From Chaunax sp. Z400 (Eukaryota; Chordata; Actinopteri; Lophiiformes; Chaunacidae): DNA of 64,000 nt. The translations under genes and the position numbers were made by a program. Below the pieces are notes generated by a model, which was not told the DNA's origin, did not search any database, and saw nothing but the letters and a program-made list of their open reading frames with translations. The stretch is from assembly GCA_037577475.1 (NCBI GenBank), contig CM075192.1:7357408-7421407 (forward strand), written 5' to 3'. Positions 34,101 to 45,150 of this stretch are shown here, in pieces. Within the stretch, counting starts at the first letter, position 1. Each line of letters begins with the position of its first letter.

Positions 34101-37100
34101 GAGCCATTGTGGCTGCGGCGGTTGAAAACTGCTGGAAGGTAGCCATGGGACAGAGCCATTTCACACAACTGTAGAAAGAGGGGGTAGAAAAAATCAGCAG
34201 CTATTATGAATTAAATACAGACTTTTCACTAGCGAGACAAGATGGGATAGATATTAATCCATTCATGCAATATTGCACAGAGATGACATGGAAACGGTTA
34301 AAGGTTGATGTCATCACGCAACTAAAAAAAGCACACAGTAAACATTTATTCAACTAATTAAATCAGAGACTGTTATCTTACAGTTCTAACTATTTCTGAT
34401 TTCAAACATTTGGGAAAGAGAATATTAAGCAACATTAAGCTGTATTAATACTCAGGTATCTAAGATAATCTAAGATATCTATGTATCTTAGATTTGGTGG
34501 GTATAATAAATTACTGGCTTATTTCAACTTCACCCCATGTCGGTTCTGACACCTCTAACAGCTGATCCAACAGTCCATAGTTGGGTATATAAAAACAGAT
34601 GATGAGGCCCTAACCAGGTAAATCAGTGTTGATTCAGATTTTTATCATTTCATTTATATCTCATGTTGAGAAATGAGTGCATTAATCTGGAGTTGTGAGC
34701 AGACAGTTCCGTACGATCTACTTGGTAGGTGTTGATTATTAGGAATACTTAATATTCCTAAGTATACTTAATAATGTGAAGATTGTAAATGAATAAAATC
34801 TGTATGCAAAACAACATAAATGTCAAGTTTTATTTGTATAGCAGCAATTCACGACAAAAGTTATCACAAGGCGCTTTTCAGTGCAGCCAATCTAGACCAT
34901 AATTCTTCATTTTACAGAGACCCTACAATTCCCCCTTGAGCAAGCGCTTGGCAACAGTGGTGAGAAAAAACAGGCAGAAATGTCAGGCAGTTTTTAACTC
35001 ATGGTGGGCCGCCCTCTGTTTTGTGCAGTTGAGTTCAGATAGAGAAAGAATGAGGGAAGGAAAGGGAGAGAGAGAGAGAGAGAGAGATGGGGGAGAGAAA
35101 GGGGGTCGAGGAACAAAGACACAGACATATAGAGTAACGGCCATATTAACAGCTATACTAATAAAAAGATTGCAATTTATAGTATTGTAACTATTACATT
35201 AACAACACTAATAATAATAATGACAGTAATAGTAATAATAAGAATAAGAATAATAATAAGATGATGATCAAGACAAGAAGAGATAATAATGAGTATTGCG
35301 TAAAACTTATGAGAATAATAAATTCAAATAATAGGTTTATTTCATACAGGCATATATTGAATATATGTTTTTCAGTGTCCTCCATGTGTCGTCTGCTAAC
35401 CCCAATGACCTCCATCTTTCAGCCAGAAATGTTTATTATGATTTATTTATCATTTTTGTTTGCCTTTGAGGCTGTGAGAGAACTGTTTACTGGCCTTGTT
35501 CCTGCGATGATGTCATGGGCTGAAAGCAGAATAAATGACTAACTTCTTTCTGCTGTGGCTGCAGATAGCTTATTGTAAACATCACTTCATGCACTGAGTT
35601 ATAGTAAGTGATAATCACATTTTCTCACATGACATATTTTATTTACATCTTAACCACAGAAGTTGATCAAATAAAAACACTTAAAGCTGAAGAAGATTCA
35701 GACGTAAAATGATAATAAAATAATAATAATAAATACAATAATTTGTGATTCATAGCAGAGAAGAAATTACATTTAATATTTAAAGTAGATTGGAAAGCTC
35801 TACATGCAGAGTAGGAATGAAAATGAGACATTATTTCAGTCAAGGCTCTGAGCATATGTTCCCCCCTTCCCCCTAGATTTTTAATACAAAATTTAGTGGT
35901 CAGAGAGCACGATGGGTATCATGTGTAAATAAATAATAAGCTATGAAATTAGTAACAATCTACTTAAAATCTGCACAGAGGAGGAAGAGTTGCAGAATCA
36001 ATGTATTTAATATTTCCTAAACTGCAGAAGCTTTTTTTTGCCACTTCCCAGTTGGTCTGTATGAATAGAGGATTTACTTGGCCAGACCCAAGACTATGTC
36101 GCGTCAGAGCAGAGTGTGAATTGGTTTCACCCTGCCTATGCCTGCTTAGGTATTAATTATGTATTAATACAGTGATATAGTGTAAATTAATGCAGTGTAC
36201 TGTGTGAATCCCCGTCAATAACAAGCATAATTAGTGAGGAGGAACAACTGCTCAGCATTATGCTCTGCTGATGAAACGTTCTGAGGGTTCAAGCAAATGG
36301 TAAAAATCTAGATTAGAAGTTATTCTTTAGTCATTACATTTACATTTAAGCATTGCAACAGCAAAAGCTGTTTTTCTCCTGCTGTCAAGCATGGCAGCAC
36401 TGATGCAAAGGAGTGGTGTGTTAAAAATCACGATAGCATAGAGACTTGTGAAGGAGTACACAGGCGGACAAAATGATGGATTTGAAAAGACATTTTGTAG
36501 ACGCAAGGCAGCTTATTCCTCCTGGTCCATTTCAGAGATGATAAGCATCACGGGCATTGGGGAGAGTACCTATCAATCATTATCAATCATGGAAGATGAC
36601 GTGGTACTCTGTACTCTGTGACCTCCATTGAGTCTGCCTGACTAATGCCTCACCCCTCCACAATGTTTTGTGGAAATGGGTTCAATAGTTTTTGCATAAT
36701 TAGGGAAAATGTTAGAAAACACAAACAAACAATGTAGCTGTGTTAAGGAAGGTGGAAAAAATGATTCTTTGTTGGCCCATGCCCCACCAATCTACCAAGT
36801 TTCATTAGACTTTACACTACACTGTATAATGACAATAAAGGCTTTCCATTTCTTCTAACAAACCAACCAACCAATGTGAAAACAGGTAATAATGCCTCTG
36901 GGAAAAATATCCAGCTAGCTCCTGTTCCACAAACCTCCATAAAAATGGAATCTGTCAAACAGCATTTGTTGCTCTGCACAGATTTGAAAGTTGAAGCACA
37001 ATCCTGTAGGTTTCTGAACATATTATTGTATAGATTAGCTACAACTGTACTGGTGGGTAGAAATGTTGATAGCTTGTTCCATGAGTCACAGACAGAAGTG

Positions 37101-40100
37101 CTGCCAATTCCTGAGAGATACAGCAAACTTAAAATTTAAAGCCGTAGATCAACTTTTTACACATATAATCATCGCTCCATTTCAAAACCAAAATTTAAAA
37201 AATGAGTCACTGTCTTAACACAACAGATTGCACAGTGATGTCACAACACCAAACTGTAAAATGTACAAATCGGTGAGAAGACAAACACAGATCTGATGCC
37301 TCATTTGGATTATAGACATAGATAACTGTACATCTATAGCATGTATCTACAGTATATTGTGTAGTGATTTGTGATGCTGGTAAAAGTTTCTCTGATTTTC
37401 TTTGTTTCTTCGAGAAATCCCAATACTATGATACTATTACTGTTACTATACTACCATTGCAAAAAAAGACAATATTGCTAAGCTGGAAATACAGACACAA
37501 AATAACTATATCACAACAGTTGGACTGGTTGACTGAATATCTTTCAATGGAACTAATCACAGCATCTAACAATAATCAAATAACTTTGAGGACACCTGGG
37601 ACCCCTTTCTGAAACCACTGGATCTGATGGTGAAGAACCTCTTTTTTTTTCTTTCCATTTATTTATTTATTGATCTGTTTATATATCTCCTCATTTAATT
37701 CCTCATTGTTTTTTTCTTTTCCTTCTTTTCACAGTTATACACATAATGCTCATTTATGTTGTACATCCAAACGTGTTTATATTAATCATAATTCTATGGA
37801 GTATGTCTGTCTGTCTGTCTGTCTCTTTATGCACTAGCAGCCATAATGGGGGTGGGGTGAAGGGAATGTGGTCCTGTTTTTGGAGTTGTTTCACCAAATC
37901 TGTAAAAACACATTTGAATTCAACAAAAGATAAAAGAGAAAGAGAGAGAAATTCCAATACAAGGATTGGTGCTACTATAATCTCTATAACTGATCTAGTC
38001 ATCAATGTTAGGGGTACAACTATTACCCACTTGTACTGCATCATTCTTTATTCTACCCCTTTGGAAAATCCCAAATATCATCTCTCAGCAATCAAACAGT
38101 GAAAGAGATGTTCTAATTAAGGATGTGTTGAAAAGTAAATGACAGATAATGAGCGGCTTATATCAGAACTCTATTACACTGTAAAATATAAGAAACAATT
38201 TAATTGGAAATACTGATTTGACATAACTCCGTTTTTATCAACTTGTTAATAAACTCATTTTATTTTAGTTACTTTGGCATCAAGAAAACTGTCAAACTCA
38301 GTTTACTTGAGTTTGGTTCATTTAAACAAACCAAGTACTGGGAACCTTTGCTTTTTTCAGTACATAGTTACATCCCACAATGTAACTAAGTACATAACTC
38401 TTGTACTTAAGTACCCCACAAATTAGATCTACTTTACTTGAATACTTTACTTTTCTGTTCATACCACTTTCTACTTGTACTCCACTACTTTTCATGGTAA
38501 ACATTCCTTTTGTTCTGTGAGAAAAGTTGGATAAATGGAACTTTTGTTTTGTAAAACTCTACTCAGGTATCAGGTATTCTACTCAGCTTCTAAAATCTTT
38601 CATTCACATTCAGATCTGTTACATGGATGCTCTTAACAGTTGTGACAATAGCACACACCAGAATAGATTCACATATACTTGTTTATTGTTCTGCAGCTGT
38701 TCTATTAGATACTATAGCGTGTTGGCGACAGGCGGGTGGAGTTTCCCAGCATACCTTGAGACAATGTGTTTGAGGCCATTAGCCCAAGTAACCTGTGTTT
38801 AAATGTGTCCTGAATAATTATCAGTTAAGCAGTAATTAGTTGTTTAGAAATATTTCTATAGAAAATGATTACTTACACAACACTATTGCACCATGAGTTA
38901 AGTCTTTCACATGTTTAGTGACGTCCCGCCTGGGTGATGCAAGAGGGTGATAAAATAAAGTAGTGTGATATAATATAATAACAAGAACTCCAGAGCAAAA
39001 AGCTAATAATTTTGTCAAATTCATGCAATAAGAAATTTCAGTATGCTACAATACTTTTTAGGGTCTAGGATTTAGTGATCACAATAACAGTAAACAAGCT
39101 AATTTAAGTGTTACACACACAAAATAAAGAAGTTGGTCTAATTATTACACACTCCAAATCTGAAGTTTAATTTTCTTAATTTATCTAAGGCACTGAGTTT
39201 GCATAATATGTTTTAAGTAACTCAACTTATTAGATTTCACAGTGTTATTACTAACTATTTTTAATGACTGAAACACTCTTACACTGAATAGGAGGCTTAT
39301 GACCGTAACCAGGTCACAAAATGATGGTCAAACTGCTTACAAATCTGTCCGCTCTGTCAGGAAAGTGTGACACATGTGACTCACATGAGACAAGACAGCT
39401 TCAACAGGGTGCAAGCTTCCAGGGACATCCTTTCAACGTGTTGCTCTGAACAGTGATCACAGGTCACTGAATACAGGCCTCATGACATGTCCCTACACAC
39501 TTTCTCTGTGTGACCTTTTGATGTTGAGGATTAAACGTTGCTTGAGATCAGGAGTATTTCGTGGTTGTCAGCTGACTGTGTGAACTTGCTTGAACGAGAG
39601 AGTTTAAATAAGTGCAATCCTATTTTAAATGAGTAGTTTGACATGTCGGGCAATACGTCACTGCTTCTTTGCTGAAAATTATATAATGATTCATACATGA
39701 TTCTTACAGTCTCACTGTATGTGAAGCTACTGTAGCAGCCAGTTAGCTCTGCTTGCTAATTTTAAGGAGGGTCTTTCTTGGACCAGCAGAGAAAGAACTT
39801 CATGGTGATGGCAAAACAGCAGGTCACTGCACCAGACAAAGAAGACATCTGTCACATAACCGCATGTGCAATACTACCATATGTACACATTTGTGAGCCT
39901 CAGATATGTTATATAGGTAGATATTGTTACTTTAGGATAGACTGTTTCCCTGTTTCTATTGTCTAAGCTAACCAGTTGCTAACTTGCCACATATGAGAGT
40001 AGATTTAAGATATGAATAATCATGTTTCCCAAATTTTGGGCTACTGCTTAACGAAATAAAAGAAATAAAAAAAATAGAATGGCACAGAGTGAGTGCATAC

Positions 40101-42362
40101 CTCCAGGTCCAACAGTCTCCTTTAATTCAATCCAGCCTTATCCAAAATCTAAATCAAGCCTTGTAACCATGATGTAATGTCATTGAATTTGTAACAACCA
40201 ACCATTTAAATCTGTTGGTATGGGTTTTCATTTGGATTCGCACCAGATTGCACATCCGACCCCGTAAATATGCCTGATTATTTCATTTTATTTTATTTTT
40301 TTCAATAAGATCCATGCATTTTTCCCTGGGACATTAAAGAAAGTGATGCAATGTTAAAGAAAATGAAAAAAGAATCCTGGATCGTCCCTTTCTCTGGATC
40401 TGCAACGAAATTTAATGAGGTCTGTTCTGGCCCAAGATCCTCATCCCACCAAGTTTCATGGAAATCTGTTGTGGAACCAAACAACTAACATTTGAAAATG
40501 GGTGAAAACATGTTGTGTAAATATGTGTGACTCAAATAAGACAGCATTGAAATGAGTCTATATACTATGGTTACCTATTTTATCATACCAATAACATTTA
40601 ATATATATGAATCATGCCGGGGTTTTTAAACTAAAAGAGCACAAGACAAGCTGAGGGTAAAACTTGAAAGGCACTCAGTGTAGCACATACCTCCAGCAAG
40701 GCCTTTAAAGTTCCTTTAAATTCAATTAAACCCTAATCTAAATTCCAACAGGAGATGCTTACCATTAAAGTGTGTTCCCTTAGGGCTCTGTTAAAAGTAA
40801 GTGACCAAAAACAACAACAAAAAAACAAGGATCATTCTCTGGATCTACTCCAAAATGTAATGGTACCATTTTCGGCACATAACCCACTCTTCCACCAGGT
40901 TTCATGAAAATCCATCACATAGACTAGAGAGACAGAGACCTGATTGAATGTGACGGTTCCTTTCATATCTCCACCCTTTTTCTCTTCCCCCGGTGCAGCT
41001 TTAAATGACCACATATTTCTCACGACTCACTGTCTATTCTCCTTCTATTTTTCTTGGATTCCTCTCAAACACATTATGTTTTGCCAGACTTCTTGCAGAG
41101 CTGTTATTTCTGACATGGGGCTGACAGTAAGCCTGTGACGGATTCACACACAGAGCTAATAAGTAAGTGAGCACCATTGTGTAGGTGCCCAGAGCTGGGC
41201 GAGAGCCAGGAGGCATTCATGTGAGGCGGCGCTTCACTTCCCTCAGTCCCTCAAGTCAAGCGATGCATTGTAATCCTCCACTCGATTACCTCTGTCAGTG
41301 TATTGACAGAGCAGCTGAGAGACTGGTGCTGCATTTTATTTCTTCAAACTGACTTCACCATGTTGTAAGCTCACAATACTGTCTTTGCCCACATGCTCTT
41401 AGTGATTCTGGTGATTCTGGCATCTTCTCATGTCTCTTTTAAATAATTTCATGTCTGATTTTTCTTTTGTCTGGTTGAAATACTTTAGATTCTAAAATGT
41501 GTTGTTCTATATTTCAAGACTGAAGGTTTTTACTTCTAGATTTTTTTAAAATGTAAAAATGCTGCTGTGATCTATAATAACAGGACTTAATGGACTGTGA
41601 CACTGTGACACATATCAGCTGCTATGGGAGCAGCTGAAGTTAATGTGTCAAATTGATACCAATGGTTTCTGACATGATTCAGAAACAGACTTTAGTGGCT
41701 ACAGAGAAACTATTTATAACCTGTAGAGGTTTCTGGGATTTTTGAAGCTGATCTCTTTTATTTATTCATACTGTCGTCTCAATAAAGATAGTTTGTGATG
41801 TTTTCAAGAAAATTACCTGTAACACATTTCTGGTGATCTTCCCAAAAGAGTTTGGGATGATGAGGAGAACGGGACTGGTGGAGTGACTGGAGGTCCTGCG
41901 TCGTTTCTGGTAGGATGGCACTGCCCAGTCTAAGGCCACCAGCCCATCATCGCTCAGCTGCAGGTTGTCCCGCACAAACTCCACCAGGCTGTCGTGCGGC
42001 CAGCACGCCTCGTACACGGTCTGCAGCAAGGCGCTGCCCCGCCACGTCCACCCGACACTTGGGGAGTAATTAGTGAAAGTGTTACAGTGATTCAGGAGAT
42101 AGTTGGCCAGTGCTGACGGTTTGCATATTAGTGCCACGGTGCGTGCCTCGGCTGTCCCGGGACCCGCACAGCCCGCCTGGACACCGTCTCTCCAGTCTCG
42201 GTCAGAGACATGCCTCCTGGTCTTGTCTTTTGTTGCCTGTTGTGAAATCCCCAGTCCTTTAAGTAAAAAATCTGGCTGGCTCTCGGTGCCAAAATATTTG
42301 GAGCCTGGCCATATTAAGACCACCAGGATCACAATGAACAGAGCCACAAGCCAGTCCAACAT
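31140..42362 (-). CDS. abhd15: Alpha/beta hydrolase domain-containing protein 15, 3 exons, about 516 aa
   Basis: Coding exons in transcript order: 42362-41817, 34168-33816, 31791-31140. In mammals ABHD15 is an insulin-responsive adipocyte protein that binds and stabilises PDE3B and restrains lipolysis; catalysis is unproven. The start is the first ATG with a membrane anchor (MLDWLVALFIVILVVLIWPG). Matches to human include CKPSALA, LQLSDDGLVALDW, LLIIPNSFGKITRNVL, FGDPADLREAVRYIR, SYLGECGSSCYVTAA, SRYKTVLGETI, WDAYWERNEPLRDVDE and the end IYNWQRSYTR. Candidate triad: Ser241 in AVSESTGSG, Asp378 or 379 in CAQDDPV, His410 in GGHCGF. The elbow reads A-x-S-x-S where human has A-x-S-x-G. Two Ser/Gly/Ala-rich insertions (about 331-348 and 416-438) account for most of the extra length over human (468 aa). 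Confidence 0.93.
31810..31830. repeat. Short (CA)n tract beside the abhd15 exon 3 acceptor
   Basis: About ten CA units; on the abhd15 sense strand this is a TG tract ending about 20 bases before the AG acceptor at 31793-31792. It replaces the usual polypyrimidine tract. Confidence 0.9.
34811..35290. repeat. Teleost interspersed repeat with GA and TAA simple tracts
   Basis: The segment starts TGTCAAGTTTTATTTGTATA and continues with AAGGCGCTTTTCAGTGCAG, TTTACAGAGACCC and CCCCCTTGAGCAAGCGCTTG, a pattern widespread in fish genomes. It runs into a GA tract (about 35066-35090) and then an ATA/TAA-rich tail. It lies in abhd15 intron 1, near the exon 2 side. Confidence 0.65.
36640..36880. repeat. 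Interspersed repeat family A, copy 1
   Basis: It shares GGCCCA-(N)-CCACC-(N)-ACCAAGTTTCAT with the copies near 40.4 and 40.9 kb. It ends in ACAAACCAACCAACCAA. It is diverged and non-coding, in abhd15 intron 1. Confidence 0.5.
38230..38510. repeat. Interspersed repeat with ACTTTACTTGAATACTTTAC core
   Basis: Contains ACTTAAGTAC, ACTTTACTTGAATACTTTAC and TTGTACTCCACTACTTTTCA blocks typical of a common teleost repeat. No coding sequence. It lies in abhd15 intron 1. Confidence 0.55.
39628..39990. repeat. Interspersed repeat family B, copy 2
   Basis: It begins GAGTAGTTTGACATGTCGGG and continues with GAAGCTACTGTAGCAGCCAG then TTAGCTCTGCTTGCTAA, matching a common fish repeat. Related fragments lie at 6478-6610 and 44985-45150. 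Confidence 0.55.
40110..40500. repeat. Interspersed repeat family A, copy 2
   Basis: Contains TCTCTGGATCTGCAACGAAA, TTTAATGAGGTCTGTTCTGG and CACCAAGTTTCATGGAAATC. It parallels the segment at 40690-40950. Confidence 0.6.
40690..40950. repeat. Interspersed repeat family A, copy 3
   Basis: Contains TCTCTGGATCTACTCCAAAA, TGTAATGGTACCATTTTCGG and CACCAGGTTTCATGAAAATC, the same order of blocks as the copy at 40110-40500. Confidence 0.6.
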
Positions 42363-42960
42363 TGGCACTGTTGAGGAGAGTAAAACGAGCACAACACGGA
42401 CTCTTTCCAAAGCTTGTTCTGGATCTTAGGTTTAACTACACAAATTTTCATTAACGAAAATAGTCGACGAACTGATGCTCAGTCTTACAGTGTGCGCCGA
42501 TCTTTTGCCAATGCGCAGCTCGCCAGAGAAGTTTGGCACTTCCTTGCGGTGCCAAACGGCGCACCACAGGTCCCTCGACGTTGAAGGCGATGCTGTGTCA
42601 GCTTACGCAGCGTTTCTATTGTTCCATCTCACTCCAAATCCGACTTCTTGTTTACATTTATGTGTGCACTTTTAAAAAAAACGAAGAGAGTCTGTCCGTG
42701 TTTTGCATATTTATCACCAAATGGTACCATATCCGCCCTGTTACACCGGGCTCCACTGGTGCTTCAAACGAACAGCGCAGGAAATAACTGAGAGCAACGC
42801 GCCGCTAATGCTGGGAATGTCTGATGTCCAGCCTCCGAGCAGGTAAGACGTACGTGCAACTCCGTGATCTCTGGTGTTATCAGTCTTTACCTCTAATTAA
42901 TTCCAATACACTCAGCAGGCAAAGACAAGCTGCATCTGAGCGTTTTTTCTCACACGAAGT
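42363..42960 (-). promoter_or_regulatory. abhd15 5' flank, promoter region
   Basis: The interval upstream of the abhd15 start is richer in CpG than the surrounding DNA and has an inverted CCAAT-type motif in TTGCCAATGCGC near 42500. No TATA box at a convincing place was seen. It is bounded upstream by the TC repeat block. Confidence 0.4.
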
Positions 42961-42984
42961 CTATTTCTCACTGCCAGGAGGACC

Positions 42985-43007
42985 TCTCTCTCTCTCTCTC
43001 TCTGTCA

Positions 43008-43069
<62 letters not shown>

Positions 43070-44040
43070 GTCACTCTTTCTCTCTCTCTCTCTCTCTCTG
43101 TCACTCTTTCTCTCTCTCTCTCTCTCTGTCACTCTTTCTCTCTCTCTCTCTCTCTCTCTGTCACTCTTTCTCTCTCTCTCTCTCTCTCTCTGTCACTCTG
43201 TCACTCTCTCTCTCTCTGTGTCACTCTTTCTCTCTCTCTCTCTGTCACTCTCTCTCTCTGTGTCACTCTTTCTCTCTCTCTCTCTCTGTCACTCTTTCTC
43301 TCTCTCTCTCTCTGTCACTCTTTCTCTCTCTCTCTCTGTCACTCTTTCTCTCTGTCTCTCTCTCTGTCACTCTGTCACTCTTTCTCTCTCTCTCTCTCTG
43401 TGTCACTCTTTCTCTCTCTCTCTGTCACTCTTTCTCTCTCTCCCTCTCTCTGTCACTCTCTCTCTGTCACTCTCTCTCTCTCTCTCTGTCACTCTTTCTC
43501 TCTCTCTGTCACTCTGTCACTCTCTCTCTCTCTCTCTGTGTCACTCTTTCTCTCTCTCTCTGTCACTCTTTCTCTCTCTCTCTCTCTCTCTGTCACTCTT
43601 TCTCTCTGTCTCTCTCTCTGTCACTCTGTCACTCTTTCTCTCTCTCTCTCTCTGTGTCACTCTTTCTCTCTCTCTCTGTCACTCTTTCTCTCTCTCCCTC
43701 TCTCTGTCACTCTCTCTCTGTCACTCTCTCTCTCTCTCTCTGTCACTCTTTCTCTCTCTCTGTCACTCTGTCACTCTCTCTCTCTCTCTCTGTGTCACTC
43801 TTTCTCTCTCTCTCTGTCACTCTCTCTCTCTCTCACTCTTTCTCTCTCTCTCTGTGTCACTCTTTCTCTCTCTCTCTGTCACTCTTTCTCTCTCTCTCTC
43901 TGTCACTCTCTCTCTCTCTCACTCTTTCTCTCTCTCTCTCTTTCTCTCTCTCTGTCATTCGTTCTCTCTCTCTCTCTGTCACTCTTTCTCTCTCTCTCTC
44001 TCTGTCACTCTTTCTCTCTGTCTCTCTCTCTGTCACTATT

Positions 44041-44072
<32 letters not shown>

Positions 44073-44078
44073 TCTCAC
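42985..44078. repeat. TC-rich microsatellite/minisatellite block upstream of abhd15
   Basis: About 1.1 kb of CTCTCT tracts interrupted at variable spacing by TGTCACTCTTTC. Higher-order segments recur: a block near 43330-43500 is repeated near 43590-43750. On the abhd15 sense strand it is a purine tract (GA-rich). The long Ser/Leu frame on plus across it is a repeat artefact and not a gene. Confidence 0.97.
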
Positions 44079-44984
44079 TAAGTGTAATGGGCATGGCCAT
44101 TATCACATCTGCACGTTGAATTCTTTCTCTTTGAATAGAGATCAAAGAGGGGGCAAGAATTATAAAGCATTAGATGTGAATACAGTATCATGCTTTAGAG
44201 GCTTAAGCATGGTTTAAGCAATGTTTATATATACAGAGCTTTAATTAGAGCCAGTTTGAAGGACTGTGGTACATAGCCTGTTAGTAACGACAGATTGATC
44301 ATATCTAATAGGGAAGTGCTGACAGTTGGGATGGGGTCTAGGAGGCAGGTTGTTGGTTTAGATGAAGAAATAGTGGAAGTTAGTTGTTGAAGTCATACAT
44401 TCTGTGTTTAAACAGAGCCGATGATTCCAAAAAGGTCACAAGAGATAAAGAAAAATGTGGAATACAATAATACATTTTGCATCGCTCAGAGTAAGAGGAT
44501 GGAAAAGGTCAATTTGAACTTTGAGTCCAAATAGCCGAAGCAAACTGAAAAGATTAGAAATGGTTTGGACTGACCAGACTGTGTACAGGTTCATTGGACA
44601 TTATCTGGGAACAACCCGGCCAAAGACCCTTGTCAATGTGAAAGGCCTCTAGAAAATGTCACAAAGGTTATCTTAGAACAAACAACTTCTGGTGTCCTGT
44701 GTTTGAAAACCCCAGGCCTCATCTTTAGATTTATTGACAACTGAAAAAGGCAGACAAAGAATTGACTGGCGGGAGAAATATATGATGGAGACAGTAGAGG
44801 CTGTCATGTTGGTAACTCAAACACGTAGGCAGGCCAAGCCATATTAAAGCTAGCAAATCAAGTAAAACATGTGTATGGGGGTGGGGTGGGGGTAGGGGGG
44901 TGTTGGTTTGCCATGCAAGGACCAAGGTGCTATTCTCTTTGAGCAGGAAGGATGAGAAGATGGTATAGCAGGATGAAGAGGCAC

Positions 44985-45150
44985 ATTTTTCTTCACTTTC
45001 ACTGAGAGTTAGATGAAAATATGAATACCACTCATGTCAAGGATAAATGTGAAGCTACAGTCAGCAACCGTTTAACGTTCCTTAGCATAAAGATTTACAT
45101 CAGGGGAAAAAACTACTAAGGCTCTGTCCAAAACAAATGAAGTCGCCTAC
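44985..45150. repeat. Interspersed repeat family B, copy 3
   Basis: Contains CTGAGAGTTAGATGAAAATA, TGAATACCACTCATGTC, GTGAAGCTACAGTCAGCAAC and CTTAGCATAAAG, in the order usual for this fish repeat. Confidence 0.65.

Noticed and set aside
42362..42410. Upstream-extended abhd15 start at 42410
   Set aside because: The codon is TTG; the first ATG at 42362 begins directly at the membrane anchor, as in the human protein.
42985..44078. Regularly spaced TGTCACTC units resembling a CRISPR-like array
   Set aside because: Spacing is variable, the 'spacers' are themselves CT repeats, and the genome is eukaryotic. It is an imperfect microsatellite.
42824..44119. Plus-strand open frame of over 400 residues rich in Ser and Leu
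   Set aside because: It is a translation of the TC microsatellite block; all frames stay open because the repeat lacks stop codons. There is no family similarity and the frame is antisense to the abhd15 promoter region.
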